This document shows positions 22,936 through 33,804 of a stretch of 64,000 bases of DNA, piece after piece. Position 1 is the first letter of the stretch. Each line of letters opens with the position of its first letter. Below the pieces are notes generated by a model. It searched no databases and was not told the origin of the DNA. It saw nothing but the letters and a program-made list of their open reading frames with translations. A program made the translations under genes and the position numbers. The stretch spans positions 248,001 to 312,000 of the forward strand of contig JAHGAU010000014.1 in the NCBI GenBank assembly GCA_019925105.1. The letters run 5' to 3'. The DNA comes from Niebla homalea (Eukaryota; Ascomycota; Lecanoromycetes; Lecanorales; Ramalinaceae).

Positions 22936-24124
22936 CTAAAAGGTTATTAGATACTGGCGCATCTCGTCTCTTACGAAGGCACCCACATAAGCTATCTTGC
23001 GCAAGTTTTCGAGACAGAAAGTCGATGGCATCTGAGCAAAGTCTCTCAAGAATCACTTATTCACGGCCCTCAATTGTTTGGCCAGACCAGGGATTGAAGC
23101 CATTGAACGCAAGACGTTCAAATCCTTTGACGCTGAATCCAAAATGTCGTAATTTGCAAGGTGAGGGTGCCAATGAAGGCAATGCCTTGGCAGGATTTTG
23201 CAATGGACTCTTGTATTTTGGGACCACTCTGAGAACAATCGAGAAGGGTCTGTCCCCATGTGAATCAGGTTCCATTACAAGGGATCAATAGATGGAATAC
23301 CTTCTTCACGACTACTCCCCCTAAGCGTACACCAATGAAGACTAGCTTCGGCATTGCGGCGTCCCCCATACCAGGGTTGTTCTACTACAGATGTTAACTA
23401 GCAGTCAGGAGTGCCGAGAAGATCCATCAGCCAAAATATTTACCGTTCCGTCTCTCCTTCTCTGTTGCTCATAGTGGACCAGAAAATTATTGGCTGCAGA
23501 CGTAAAGGGGGACTCGTCACCTGTCTGATATCCATATGCCCAAACGCGAGCCCAAGGCATGTAAAGCTTGACATCATCGGGCAGATAGTCCTCGACGCCA
23601 GGGGCTGTCCTATTCAGCCAGTCATAGTACGGATGACTGCCACCACCAGACGTGAAACTGTACACAAACACGATACTGTTCAACAGGTGTTTTCAGTCGG
23701 AGACTGCTCAATTAGTTTGGGATGAATCTTACTCCGCTAAGACATGCTCTGTTGCAGGACTGCTCACAAGATACAAGCCTTGAGACTGGGTGCCAACCAT
23801 CTCGTTTTCAGATGGCCTTACTAAATCTATGTTCAAGATTCGGCCACTATCCCGATGATGGATTAAAACTGCTTGATCGGGCAAGGGATCAGGTCTCGGA
23901 GATGGAGCAGCATCAGCCTGTTGCAAGTCACCAGAACCTGACCGTTCTCCTGTGGTTCCCTGGGACCTAGTGAAGGCTGCTGAAGAGGATTCGGCTGCTG
24001 TAGAAGCTCCGTGAGGAAGCTAATGCGTTACATCCCCATCATCGCGTGCGTCACCTTGATAATGACTGCTCTCGGGGCGGACGTCAAATGAATCGTCCGT
24101 GCGGTGCCCTTTCTGAGTAGCCAT
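22936..24124 (-). pseudogene. SERAC1/SesB-type alpha/beta hydrolase, multiply broken
   Basis: Exons at 24124-23733, 23675-23444 and from 23381 leftwards join cleanly by splice signals. They read a hydrolase domain: I-V-F-V-Y-S-F-T-S-G-G-G-S-H-P-Y-Y-D-W, then YMPWARVWAYGYQTGDESP, L-V-F-I-G-V-R-L-G-G-V-V-V-K-K and C-Q-G-I-A-F-I-G-T-P-H. Lesions: a TAG at 24022-24020 inside exon 1; the nucleophile elbow HSLGG is VRLGG, so the catalytic Ser is gone (about 23318-23333); a one-base loss in a C-run near 23165 within G-T-P-H; and a TGA at 23055-23053, after which the frame stays open to 22936. This family forms the N-terminal domain of several fungal NLRs and stand-alone SesB-like proteins. The damage is too extensive for sequencing error alone. 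Confidence 0.75.
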
Positions 24125-25255
24125 CTCCGCGTCGGAGTATAGCTTGGGATCCAGAGACTGGGGCAAACCAAAGATCGTTCGAAACGACGTTATTCAGGAA
24201 CAAATGGCAGGTATTGTGAAAGCTTTAAACATCGAAATTAGGCTGAGACGGAAGACACCAGGCTTATAGCGTAGAGATCGACATGACCTGAAAGCAAGCG
24301 CATAGGAACTCAAGGTCTGTTGATGATTCGACCGACGAAGTGACTTTTCTAGTGTTTTTGACGCCTCTCGGCCCGTGACCTTCCTTTACGCGTGGTAAGG
24401 TCAAGCATCGCTGGATAGGACTTCTTGGAGGGTGTTTACCAGTAGGGATCGCCCACCTTACAGACTCACAGATAGATCGCCATACAGCCCTTATTACGAT
24501 CAGTGATTGTTCTCTGGTAAGTTACCCTGCGGTGAAAGAACAGGCCCGAGGAACCCCGAGCCTCCTTTCCCTCTTTGACGGATCAACCTCGGCCGGTAAA
24601 ATCCAATCAACCTTGCCTTGCCGTCAGTAGGCTCGCTTATGTCTGAATAAAGACGTGAGCCTTTGCCAGCTTAAGGTGGCTTTATTCCTTTCCACTTCAT
24701 ATGACACATTTACGTGTCCAAGTTTCGGCGATTGAGTTGATATCCTAGCTTAAGGCCGACACCTTGCTGCTGTCAACAAGATACTTCGCTCAAAAGGAAC
24801 CAAAAGTTAAACATATGATGTTCCCCCTCATACGGATATACACACAATTAACATAGCATGGAGATCTTCAGAGAACTTTCGATCGCTGGAATCTTTTTGC
24901 GACCGGTAGAAGCGGGCCACGCCTCAACAGGAAGCTTGAAGCGAATGTTCTGCACGCCGTTATCATTGAACTCGACGCATGAGTACTTGGTCGCATGTTA
25001 GTGGTTAAAGAGATGGGTGTGGTTGCAGTGTCTCTACTAGCCTCCAGCGGACTTCATCTGCCTGCCGCGATCGACCATGTTCTTGCCCGCGCATGCACTG
25101 CGGGATTCTTCACACATACCACGCCTTGGCTTCTCATGATAAATTTACCTCACAAGTTGACACATTGACTGCGAGAATCACAGAGCTACTCTACCCCATC
25201 ATATGCTGCTTATGACTCGACAAAGCTAGTTGAGTCCATATCCCTTGTTTTCGAA
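24125..25255. other. 1.1-kb stretch without a clear gene
   Basis: No reading frame of interest. An 8-bp inverted repeat (GAATAAAG at 24645-24652 and CTTTATTC at 24680-24687) could form a hairpin. I could not recognise a transposon or terminal repeats. Confidence 0.4.
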
Positions 25256-25682
25256 ATGCCTAGGAAGACAACCCAAGCAGAAATAAAAGATCTCGAGAAC
25301 GCCTGGAGCTCTCGCAGCTGGTATTTCAAGTGTGAAGATACGGACTGCCCGATCTATAAAGGACACGGCAAAGCCCATATAGCTAAGCCATGGAGGGTGG
25401 TGTTATTCTTTCATCATCCCTGCAAGTGTCGCCGATCGATCAAGGTGCCAGGTGTGTGGGTATGCGTAAGCATCTCCCTCTCAAAGGCCAAGATGGTACT
25501 GGTTTTTAAACAGTGGCTGACCTGACAAGTAGTGCAATTGCGCCAAACAAATGAAGAGGTGTTACCAAAGTGCACCCAATTCCCCCGCCCTAAGCAAACA
25601 ATCATCTCTCGGTGTTATGAGCATCTCTTCATTCAGTGGAGAAACGCAGGATATAGCCCAAAGTTTGGAAGGCAGACGATGA
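25256..25682 (+). CDS. hypothetical small Cys-rich protein
   Basis: A possible two-exon gene: 25256-25465 and 25533-25682, with intron GTAAGC...AAGTAG (67 nt, CTGAC branch near 25521), gives 119 residues. The first exon holds K-C-E-D-T-D-C and H-P-C-K-C-R-R. The second begins C-N-C-A-K-Q-M-K-R-C. These pairs could bind zinc, but I do not recognise the family. There is no signal peptide. It sits between the broken hydrolase and the NLR gene in the accessory island. It could be an orphan gene or chance. Confidence 0.33.
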
Positions 25683-25991
25683 TGCCACTTTCACACTTGA
25701 CATGATAAGTCGGGCCCAAATAAAGGACCGCCATACCCACACATCAGAGAAAAATATTGTACAGATGCTGCTCTATGACATGGACACAAGAGGCTTGAAA
25801 TACACCTAGCCTAGGCAGGGTTTCTACAACGCTCTTACGGAGATATCACAACCGTAATGTAATCTGTACATAAGATAGATTACGCCTCTGAATCTTGGCC
25901 TCAAGCCGCCGCAAGTATGGTCTAGTACCTAATGACATATCGCTCAGTGCGTGTATCGTTTATGAGCTTATATTGGCCCAACTCCTCCTCA
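25683..25991. other. intergenic
   Basis: Short gap downstream of the NLR gene; nothing seen. Confidence 0.5.
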
Positions 25992-28900
25992 TCATTCATT
26001 GCACAGCATCTTCCAGCTATTCAGCATACCTTGGTGTTGGTGCGTCTCCGGGCTGTCCTTGCCGAAGCTTTGTACAAAGAACGACACCACAGCCTTTTGT
26101 AGGTCTACTGCTTCTCCGAAACGGTTCTCCTGTGCATAACTAACCGCAAGTCCGAAGCAAGCCTCCGCGGCCAACTGATCTGAAAGACCATGCTCTATGC
26201 CTCCCGTGGACTGCACCACCTCTTGTTGCAATTCCAGTGCTTTCTGTTTTAGCTCAGCACGGTCGTAATCTTTGTAGACTGGGCCTGGGTCCGACTCTGG
26301 CACGATAGTCTCCACGGAAGCCTTGGGTTTCAACTTTCTGATACCAGCCCGGAATATTTGACTGATCAGTGCAGATTTGGAAAGATTTTCCGAGGCTGAT
26401 TCGAAATCATCATGTACTGTTGAAGGTATGTGTTGTGAGCTGCTATAATACGCTTCCAGATCGCTTCCTTCAGTCCTCGGCTTGCTCTCGGCCAGCTTAA
26501 AATATGTTGAAGCGAGCCGTAGCTTGGCCTTCAGATACCGCGCTGTGGGGAGTTTGTCTGCTCCAAACACACTCAATATCAGTTCGTACCCAGAAGCGGC
26601 TGCCTTGAGATCACCAAATTGGGCGAAACACCCAGCAAGCTGAAGTCTTGCGAATATGAGGGCCGAATCATCCGCTGGAAGAGTCGACTCCAAACCTGAC
26701 ACAATGTATTTCATATTGGTCAATGCGACTGGTGATCGTCGACGCTGCAAGACGATTGCCATTTCCATATCGTTCGTCAATTTCTGATAGCTTTTTGGGC
26801 CATACCTTACCTCATACAATTCTGAGATCTGACGAAACGTATTCATAGCTTCCAATTCGTCCTCTCCTTCTTTTAGTGCTAGTTGTACTCTTGCTAATTC
26901 TACCTGTGCACGAATCGTGTTTGAATGTGTAGCGCCCCAGATATCCCGAAATGTGGTAACGACCATCTGCAGTTCCTTCTTTGCATCCTCCCCTTGACCC
27001 ATATAAGACCTTAACGTGGCTAGCACGGATCGCGCCAGCCAAGTGTCAGGGTGGTCTGACCCTAACAATGATGTTGAGTCTTCCACAATGCTGTTGCCGA
27101 GATCAATCGCCCTGACAAATTGCCTTGCACTGCTCAGACTGGTCAATAGTTCTCGTCGCGCGTTCAGAGTAAAAACGTCCTTTTTCTGACCCAAAGATTT
27201 GACAATTTCTTCTCGTAACCGAAGAGATTCCATATTTCGACCCATTTCAACAAAGCTCGTTGCTAGCTCACGCTTCGCTTTTAGAAGAGCTAAGTTCCCA
27301 GGTCGCTCTTCGTCGGTCCAAGAATCATTCGCCTTTTTGGTGAGCTCGATTACCACTCTTCTCAATCTGAGGGCCTCATGCTTTTGTTCAGGAAGACGAG
27401 CATAACTGATAGCCGTCAAGGCGGCTGCAGAGACATACTTGCGCCCAGCAATGGGATCGTTCCTGTTCCGGTTGTAGACCTCCCCACGCTGCTCGTAAAC
27501 CTCTTCCCGCAGCTTCAATGCCTCCGTGGCTTCGTCACGAAGGTCAAGATTTGATGCGAATTCACCTTTCGCTGTCAAAGTCAGGTCATCTTTGGGTCCA
27601 AGGTGCTTGATCAAGTGGTCAAGAGCTTTGCGTTGGAGCTCGCCAGCTCTATCAAATCTGCCGACTTCAGTATACGCTGCCGCAAAGTTCAGGAAGATGT
27701 TTCCAGCTGTTCTGAGGTCTATCTTACGGAGGGTTTCGTCAGTGGAATTTTCATACACTTTGAAACATGTATCAATATGAGGTACTAGCGCCTTGCGGAA
27801 AGACACAGCCTCGTAATCAAAAGACCGATTGATTGATTCGCCTAAAAGACAAAGTGCAGCACACCAGTCGTGAGACTGCTGTCCACTGGCCGCGTCCCAA
27901 AGCAGTCGACGCGCATACAGCTGAAAAATTCCGGGCATCCTAGTCCCACGGTCGTCCTGCTCACCTCCAATATCGACAAGGCCGTAGTCGGAAAGACGCC
28001 GTTCAGCTTGCTCAAGATTCTCGACATATCCTTGCCTATGGCCGAGAAATGTCGGGAGATGATCGTGTTCCACCCAGGCGCTATGACATCGTTGCTCCGC
28101 GACATTTCGGAAAAGTTTCGAGGTTGACAGGTGCTCGTGTGAAAAGAATGCTCGCAGGCGTAGATATTCCATCGCGGCACGGACGACCTCATCATGCCTA
28201 TTTTCGAGCTTGCTAATGAGTAGCTGCCATGGTTTCCAAGCATTTTCATTGAAGTTCCCGTCATATCCGCTACCCGGCTGCTGATTGATGGCTGTTATGA
28301 AGTCCTGAAGCCCTTCAATCGTCACATAGCCTCCTTTGACTACTCCGAAGAATCTTCCAGCTAACCGGACGGACAAAGTGTGACAATTGAGTGTGTGAAT
28401 CAGTGCGTCGACGGCATCACTCACCTTTCCGTCGGGAGACTTATAATCCGGTGTGGCTTTGACCTTACTCCAGAAGAGTGTGACCAAATGCTGCTTCGGC
28501 ATGCTCTCAACGCGGATTGTGCAGCCCACTTGTGCTCCAATGAGGCTTCGTGATTGTTGCTCTTCTGCTGCGCACACTAGGATGATCCCCCGGTTGTTGT
28601 TTGGAAAGTATTCTCTGATCTCGAAAGTTGGAATGTAATTATCAAATAGAAGCACCCATGGTTCCCTCGTGCTGCTGAGTTCGTGGCGTACGTGCCTTAC
28701 GGTGACATCAATAGGTGGGGTTGGTTCGCACGCCGAGGCCAGTGGGCCTGGTTCGTTTGTGGTCGTGATACGAAGGCGTTCAGCAACCCTGCAGAAGCTA
28801 TTGCAAAGTGACTCCTCACTTTCTGGGTCCAGGATGAATTGGATAGGATACCTGGATTCTGTTAACAGTGGATTGTTCTTCAGCCATGCTCGGGAATTGC

Positions 28901-30211
28901 AAACTTTGGCTGCAGCCATTTGAGAAAGTGGAGCGCAAGTTCAGTCTTGCCCATGCCAGGAGAGCCGCAGAGGAGTAATAACAATGGGCTCCTGGTATCG
29001 GTGTAATCACTAGCTAATTTCTTCAACCGTCCTAGCTCATCTTCACGATCTTGGAATTGCTCTTCATTGACGTCAGGTGTTGGGAGATCGATATTCTGCT
29101 TCGAGCCTAATGATGTCAGTAAATGCCCTTCATATTACAGACCGCGAGTACCTAAAGATTGTCCGGAGCAAACATCTAGCTTCTCAAGTTGACGCTGTAT
29201 GGGCGCTAAGATGGTGCAGAAGTGTTGGCATGTCTCGTCATTTGAATCGACTTTGCACATTCCCATATGATCACGAGACAAGAGATTGGAGTCCTCCTCT
29301 AGAAGTCCTATGTTAGCAGAGTCTCTTTCGACAACCTGTTATGTGGTCAGCACTTTTTCCAAGCGATACAATTAGAGTCTTTACCAGACGATTCGAGAGC
29401 TTTGGTGGTTGTGTCTCATAGAAGCTGACGATCCGTATATTCTTTGTAAGCTCTTTGAAAGAATCGCTAAGTTCTGTGAGAGAGGGTGAATGAGACTCTA
29501 GATCGCGCAAGAGTTTGTCTCTGAATCCAGTCAAAAGGCTAAACACCATGGAACCCGGGCTCGTTATTTTGGCGATGTTCCGAACCACTTTGGGATAGTC
29601 ACTGCCCCTATGAGGCGTTCCCATGAAGGTGATAACTTTGGTAGACTCTAGAATCTCTCTGTATCGACTGTCGTGGTTTGCCACGACCATTGCCTAAGCT
29701 TTGATTAGCGTCTCGAGCCAAGCGTGTTGCCTAGGTTCACAGTACCTTTTTGACCACGAGACCTCCTAAACTGTGACAAATAAATAACACAGCTTTGTCC
29801 TGAGGCAGTCAGCTCAGCATTCGGTTATCCATCGGCAAAGCAGCCGACCTGACGATTGCTAGTGTCTCGCTTATTCTTCAGTTGTTCCAACATACTCTGC
29901 GCGAAACCTTCCAGGTTTCCCTTGTATCGTGTGAAAAAACGTGAATCATAGGAATAGGAAAAAATACGCGCTTTCGGAAAGGCATATGGTAGCAAGTCTG
30001 ACAGCCAGAATGTGGCATCATGCGCCCATGTTTTGAAAAAATGCCCGCTCAAACCATGCACTGCGACAATATCGCCGTCAAAGAACTTGATCGGTGTGAT
30101 TAGGGAATGGCTTTCAGAGTGATCCTCGATCTCGTGCAAAACATCTCGTGTCACAGTTGAAGAGAGCTTTTGGAAGTACGTGGCGCGATTTTTGACCTTA
30201 TCAACCTCCAT
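25992..30211 (-). CDS. NLR-like STAND protein: alpha/beta hydrolase - P-loop NTPase - TPR-like
   Basis: Six exons: 30211-29849, 29799-29746, 29693-29385, 29335-29152, 29106-28905 and 28851-25992. Phases agree throughout; introns are 45-53 nt. The protein has 1323 residues and no stop. Residues 40-240 are a SERAC1/SesB-like hydrolase: VAVHGLSGHFFKTW, nucleophile C-H-S-L-G-G (Ser about 131) and F-M-G-T-P-H-R-G-S. A linker follows (S-A-N-I-G-L then DHMGMCK) of the type seen in hydrolase-NLR proteins. The P-loop C-G-S-P-G-M-G-K-T is at about 349-357, with an NB-ARC-like region to about residue 550 including WVLLFDN as the likely Walker B. The rest is helical repeats resembling TPRs (for example FDRAGELQRKALDHL). 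Such proteins are intracellular sensors whose NTPase oligomerises to switch on the N-terminal enzyme. Its ligand is unknown. It looks intact. Confidence 0.88.
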
Positions 30212-31283
30212 CGTAGATGAGACTTGAAGGGCTCAGGTACTTGCCCAAGCCTCTGCCGTATTTATTCGGAAGCAGCAAACAGTATCTTGCGTTTAGGAAG
30301 AAGGTCAAAAACTACGTCTGATGGGAGTAACAGGAAAGAAGCAGAACCCAGGCTGCGACGATGCGTGTAAGAAAACACATTGTTTTATGTGACGTGGCCT
30401 TACATGACCCGGCCTCGTTAATAACACAAAAAATTGCAACGTGTACGCGCTTTAACCAAGGGACCCCCAACTTTTCCAGTGACCACAAGTATCGAGGAAG
30501 TGCTTTAATTGTTACAAGCTTGGTATAAAAGATATTCATTGGTATCTACTCTAAATCTTTCACAGCCAAAGTCTCTCTTAAACTCGATGAGGCGATGGTC
30601 CTGGGCGCAATCGCCGAGCAAAGCATCATTTGCTCATGGTTTGCCCCAATTCTCACCGATAAGACTCCCATGGGATCTTGTGATTGGCACAATTCTTGAA
30701 TCCAAATTTCCGAAAGTTCTTTTACTGTGACTTGAAGTATTTTGCTCTTATCTTTTAGGACGTAAAGGCTTTATGAAATATGTAATAGTTTTTATATGTT
30801 TTCCTCGAACTATATATCATATTGCCCCCCTATAAGTCGATTTAAGAGTTAATTTGTACTACTGCCAGTCTCAACCTTAAAACTACTGAGATAGTTTCCT
30901 GATTTCTGAAAAGTTACTCCGCACCTCATACCATAGACCGAAGAGACCTTCGATCATCCATCGACTTTAAGCCAGGTCAAAACGTGGTTGTGGAGTGCAG
31001 GGTGGAGACGTGGTTTTGAGGAAAAGTTCAAAATTTTGCGTCCGAGAATCGTGAAGGGGCCAGCGCAAATCGAGATAGAAAGGATCTGCGTCGCCGAGGA
31101 TGATCTCTTGCATTGATTAAATGTCCCCTCACGTCCGTACTGCCACTGCTTCCCATTAGACAAGTCTGTTTTATCTACTGAATTTCCACGTCGTTCATCA
31201 GCCTTTTCGACACGCTTCTCTCCCTTGGGCCTTCTGTTAACCAAGTGAAACGTTTCTGCTTGTCACTTTCCACAAACTGAGAG
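30212..31283. other. intergenic, partly AT-rich
   Basis: No gene is supported. A noticeably AT-rich patch lies at about 30720-30870, in contrast to the surrounding sequence. A TATAAAAG at 30524-30531 has no good gene after it. Confidence 0.45.
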
Positions 31284-32599
31284 ATGGCCCCGGAGCGGCG
31301 GCGCCTCTCCTTTTGGGAGAAGTGCATCCTCTACTATGGTCTTGCCAGATCATGTACTCCTCCCGCTCTCCCTTCTTCTCAATCCTACTCACCATCTCAC
31401 TCCAGTAAATGCCTACATCATCGCCTTCATCACCGGCCCCTTTCGCGCTCGCAAGCTGCGAACGAAGATCCTCAATCACCATGCCTTCCTCGCGTTCAAC
31501 CGCCGGTTCATCGTCTCTACGACTGTGATTCTCCCTTCTCCTTCTTCCACCTCCCCTACTTCCTCCTCTCAATCAACTGACCACCTCCTCCTACCCACCC
31601 CAGACACCCATATTGCAGCACCTCATGCCCTCCTGCGACTCCGCCTACCACACCCTCCAAACCACCCGCTCATTCCCTCCCCGCATCGAAACCTGCCCCT
31701 CCGGCCTGAAATGCTACTGGATGGGCCCCGCCTTCCCTTCCGGCCCCGACGCCACCGCCGCCAAGGGTGTGGTGGTATGGTTCTGCGGTGGGGGGTACAA
31801 TATCCCACCTTCAATGCAGCACTTGCGATTCCTCACCCACATCCGGGAAAAGCTACCTGATGTGGCGGTGCTGGTGCCGGCGTACAGTCTAGTCCCCGTC
31901 ACGTATCCCCAGCAGTTGAAAGAGGGGGTAGAGGTGCTGAGATATGTGCTGGACACCCTCAAGGTACCGCCTCGGAAAGTATGTCTGGCGGGGGACAGTG
32001 CAGGGGGCAATCTGGCGTTGGGGGTGCTAAGTCATGTCCTTCACACTCATCCGGAGGTTGAGCCGTTAAGGTGGATTGAGGACGGTATCGAATATGACGA
32101 CCCGCCTCAACTCAACTCATTGCTGCTGATGAGTCCGTGGTGTTCCTTCACGATGGATGCGAAGGGGGATCCGATGTATAATACGAATAAGGAGAAGGAT
32201 CTTCTGGACAACCGGATTGGGAAAAAATGGGCAAGCGCTTTCTTGGGGGGCAAGAAGGGAGATGCGTATAGCGAGCCATTGCGGACGAAGAATGAGAAAG
32301 GGTGGTGGCATGGTTTGCCAACTTTGGTAGATCAGGTGTGGGTGAGTGCAGGAGAGGAGGAGGCGCTGTTGGGCAGTATCATAGAGATGAGAGACGTCCT
32401 GGCGGTGAGTCTTTCCCAGCCCTCGAGATCCATGAAAAACCATCAAGGCTAATGACATGGACTGCAGGAGAGCCATCCCAAGGTCGAATTCCTAAGCGCA
32501 CCGGGAGAATGGCATGAGAATGCGTGCCAGGAGAAACCGCCGGACGAGGTCGGCATCTCGAGAGATGCGACGGTGGAGTTCTTGAGCAAGAGGTTTTGA
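31284..32599 (+). CDS. alpha/beta-hydrolase-3 family esterase/deacetylase-like
   Basis: Model: exons 31284-31353, 31406-31524, 31604-32404 and 32468-32599, about 373 residues. The last intron (GTGAGT...CTGCAG) and the acceptor at 31604 are firm. The first two donors are the best of several in-frame choices (31513 is an alternative to 31525). The core shows the HSL-like pattern: V-V-V-W-F-C-G-G-G-Y-N as oxyanion loop (Cys in place of the usual His of HGGG), the nucleophile G-D-S-A-G-G-N, and the acid/His region VSAGEEEALLGS and G-E-W-H-E-N-A. The N-terminus has a hydrophobic segment that may anchor it in a membrane, as in fungal sterol deacetylases of this family. The substrate is unknown. It starts about 1 kb from the NLR gene and is divergent from it. 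Confidence 0.83.
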
Positions 32600-33804
32600 A
32601 GCAGGCCGTCAAAGCTCGAACCCTCTGCGAGCAAAGTCAGGACTGCGAGTTTGCAGCCAGCGCTTCACGGTGAGGGCCGTGTCTCTTGTACCAAACATTT
32701 TTACGATGACGAACCCAGCATGTCCATCCACATACAACCGTTCCCCTCATCTCAACCCTTACAAGATCCACAAATGAGCAAACACTCGGCCCCGTTCTTG
32801 CAAAAGGCATTTGCCCTTGCTGGGAAGACCAGTCCCAACCTGGCTTCATCACCCTCCACTCTCTCACCCCAAGCCCTCTCATCCCACAACATCTCTCCTC
32901 CCGCCGTCCGTTCACATAACACCTCATCACGCCATCCAAACCATTCCTCCCCCACCCCCAACAAGCACCCCTCCTCTCCTCTCTCTCGATCGTCCCATCC
33001 CGCCGGCCATTCCGTTTCAAATACAACATGACCGAACGAAGCGAACGAACCAACGCTCCTCCATTCCCCCACCACCGCGTCAACCCCCCCCCCTTCCCCC
33101 CTGCTTTCAATCCACCCCTCCATCTCCAAAAACCATCCCTCCAGATATTACCTGCCTGCCTGCCTGCCTCTGTATCGCCAACCGCTCCGGCCAAAACCTT
33201 TCAGGCGCCGCAGCGAAGAAGAAGAAGAAGGAAGAAGAAGAAGAAGAAGAAGAAGAGGAAAGGAGCTCAGCAACGGGGTGGAAAGGGCTGCCGACCAACC
33301 GACCAACCGGGCTGGCGTTCTGATTGTGATAGTTGCTGGCACATGTGGGCACATGCCATGCTCCGTGGCTTGGCTTGGGTTACATGGAGGGGTTGGGTGA
33401 GGTGGTGTGTGTTTAGACCCAGCCATTCCCCACGCCATCCTACACGCCGGGGCGGTTTGATGTTGAGCTGAGCTGAGCTTTTGGAGTGGGGGGGGGGGCA
33501 TTTGGTTCAGGGAGTTGGTATGGGTTTGGCCCGGGGGGGAGGGGATGAGGGTGATATGTTGGGGGAAAGCTGAGTGACAGGCGAGGAAAGCAGTAGCCAG
33601 GGCCTCAATACGCATTTTACTCGAACGCCATTGATTGACTCGACAACAAAGGTCTTTGATGCTACGACGTGAATACTGCATTACCGCCGGAGCTTACAGA
33701 GTTGCAGAGTGAACGCCTTGTATCACCGCATGCCCACTATTCCCATCATACAGAGAACCACTACTACGGACCTCCGTTGCTCCCGTAAGCGGGCCGGCCA
33801 TCCA
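32600..33804. other. intergenic, low complexity
   Basis: CT-rich and G-rich tracts, a short TGCC repeat near 33150-33170 and a (GAA)n run at about 33220-33258. Long open frames here come from biased composition. No gene is supported. Confidence 0.5.
33217..33258. repeat. (GAA)n trinucleotide repeat
   Basis: About a dozen imperfect GAA units in the 3' intergenic stretch near MCM2. Confidence 0.8.

Noticed and set aside
14618..24124. Repeat-induced point mutation as the cause of pseudogenes
   Set aside because: Lesions include indels and non C-to-T changes, and the pseudogenes are not strongly AT-enriched.
24000..25200. Transposon or solo LTR
   Set aside because: Only a lone 8-bp inverted repeat was seen; no terminal repeats, target-site duplication or transposase/reverse-transcriptase remnant.
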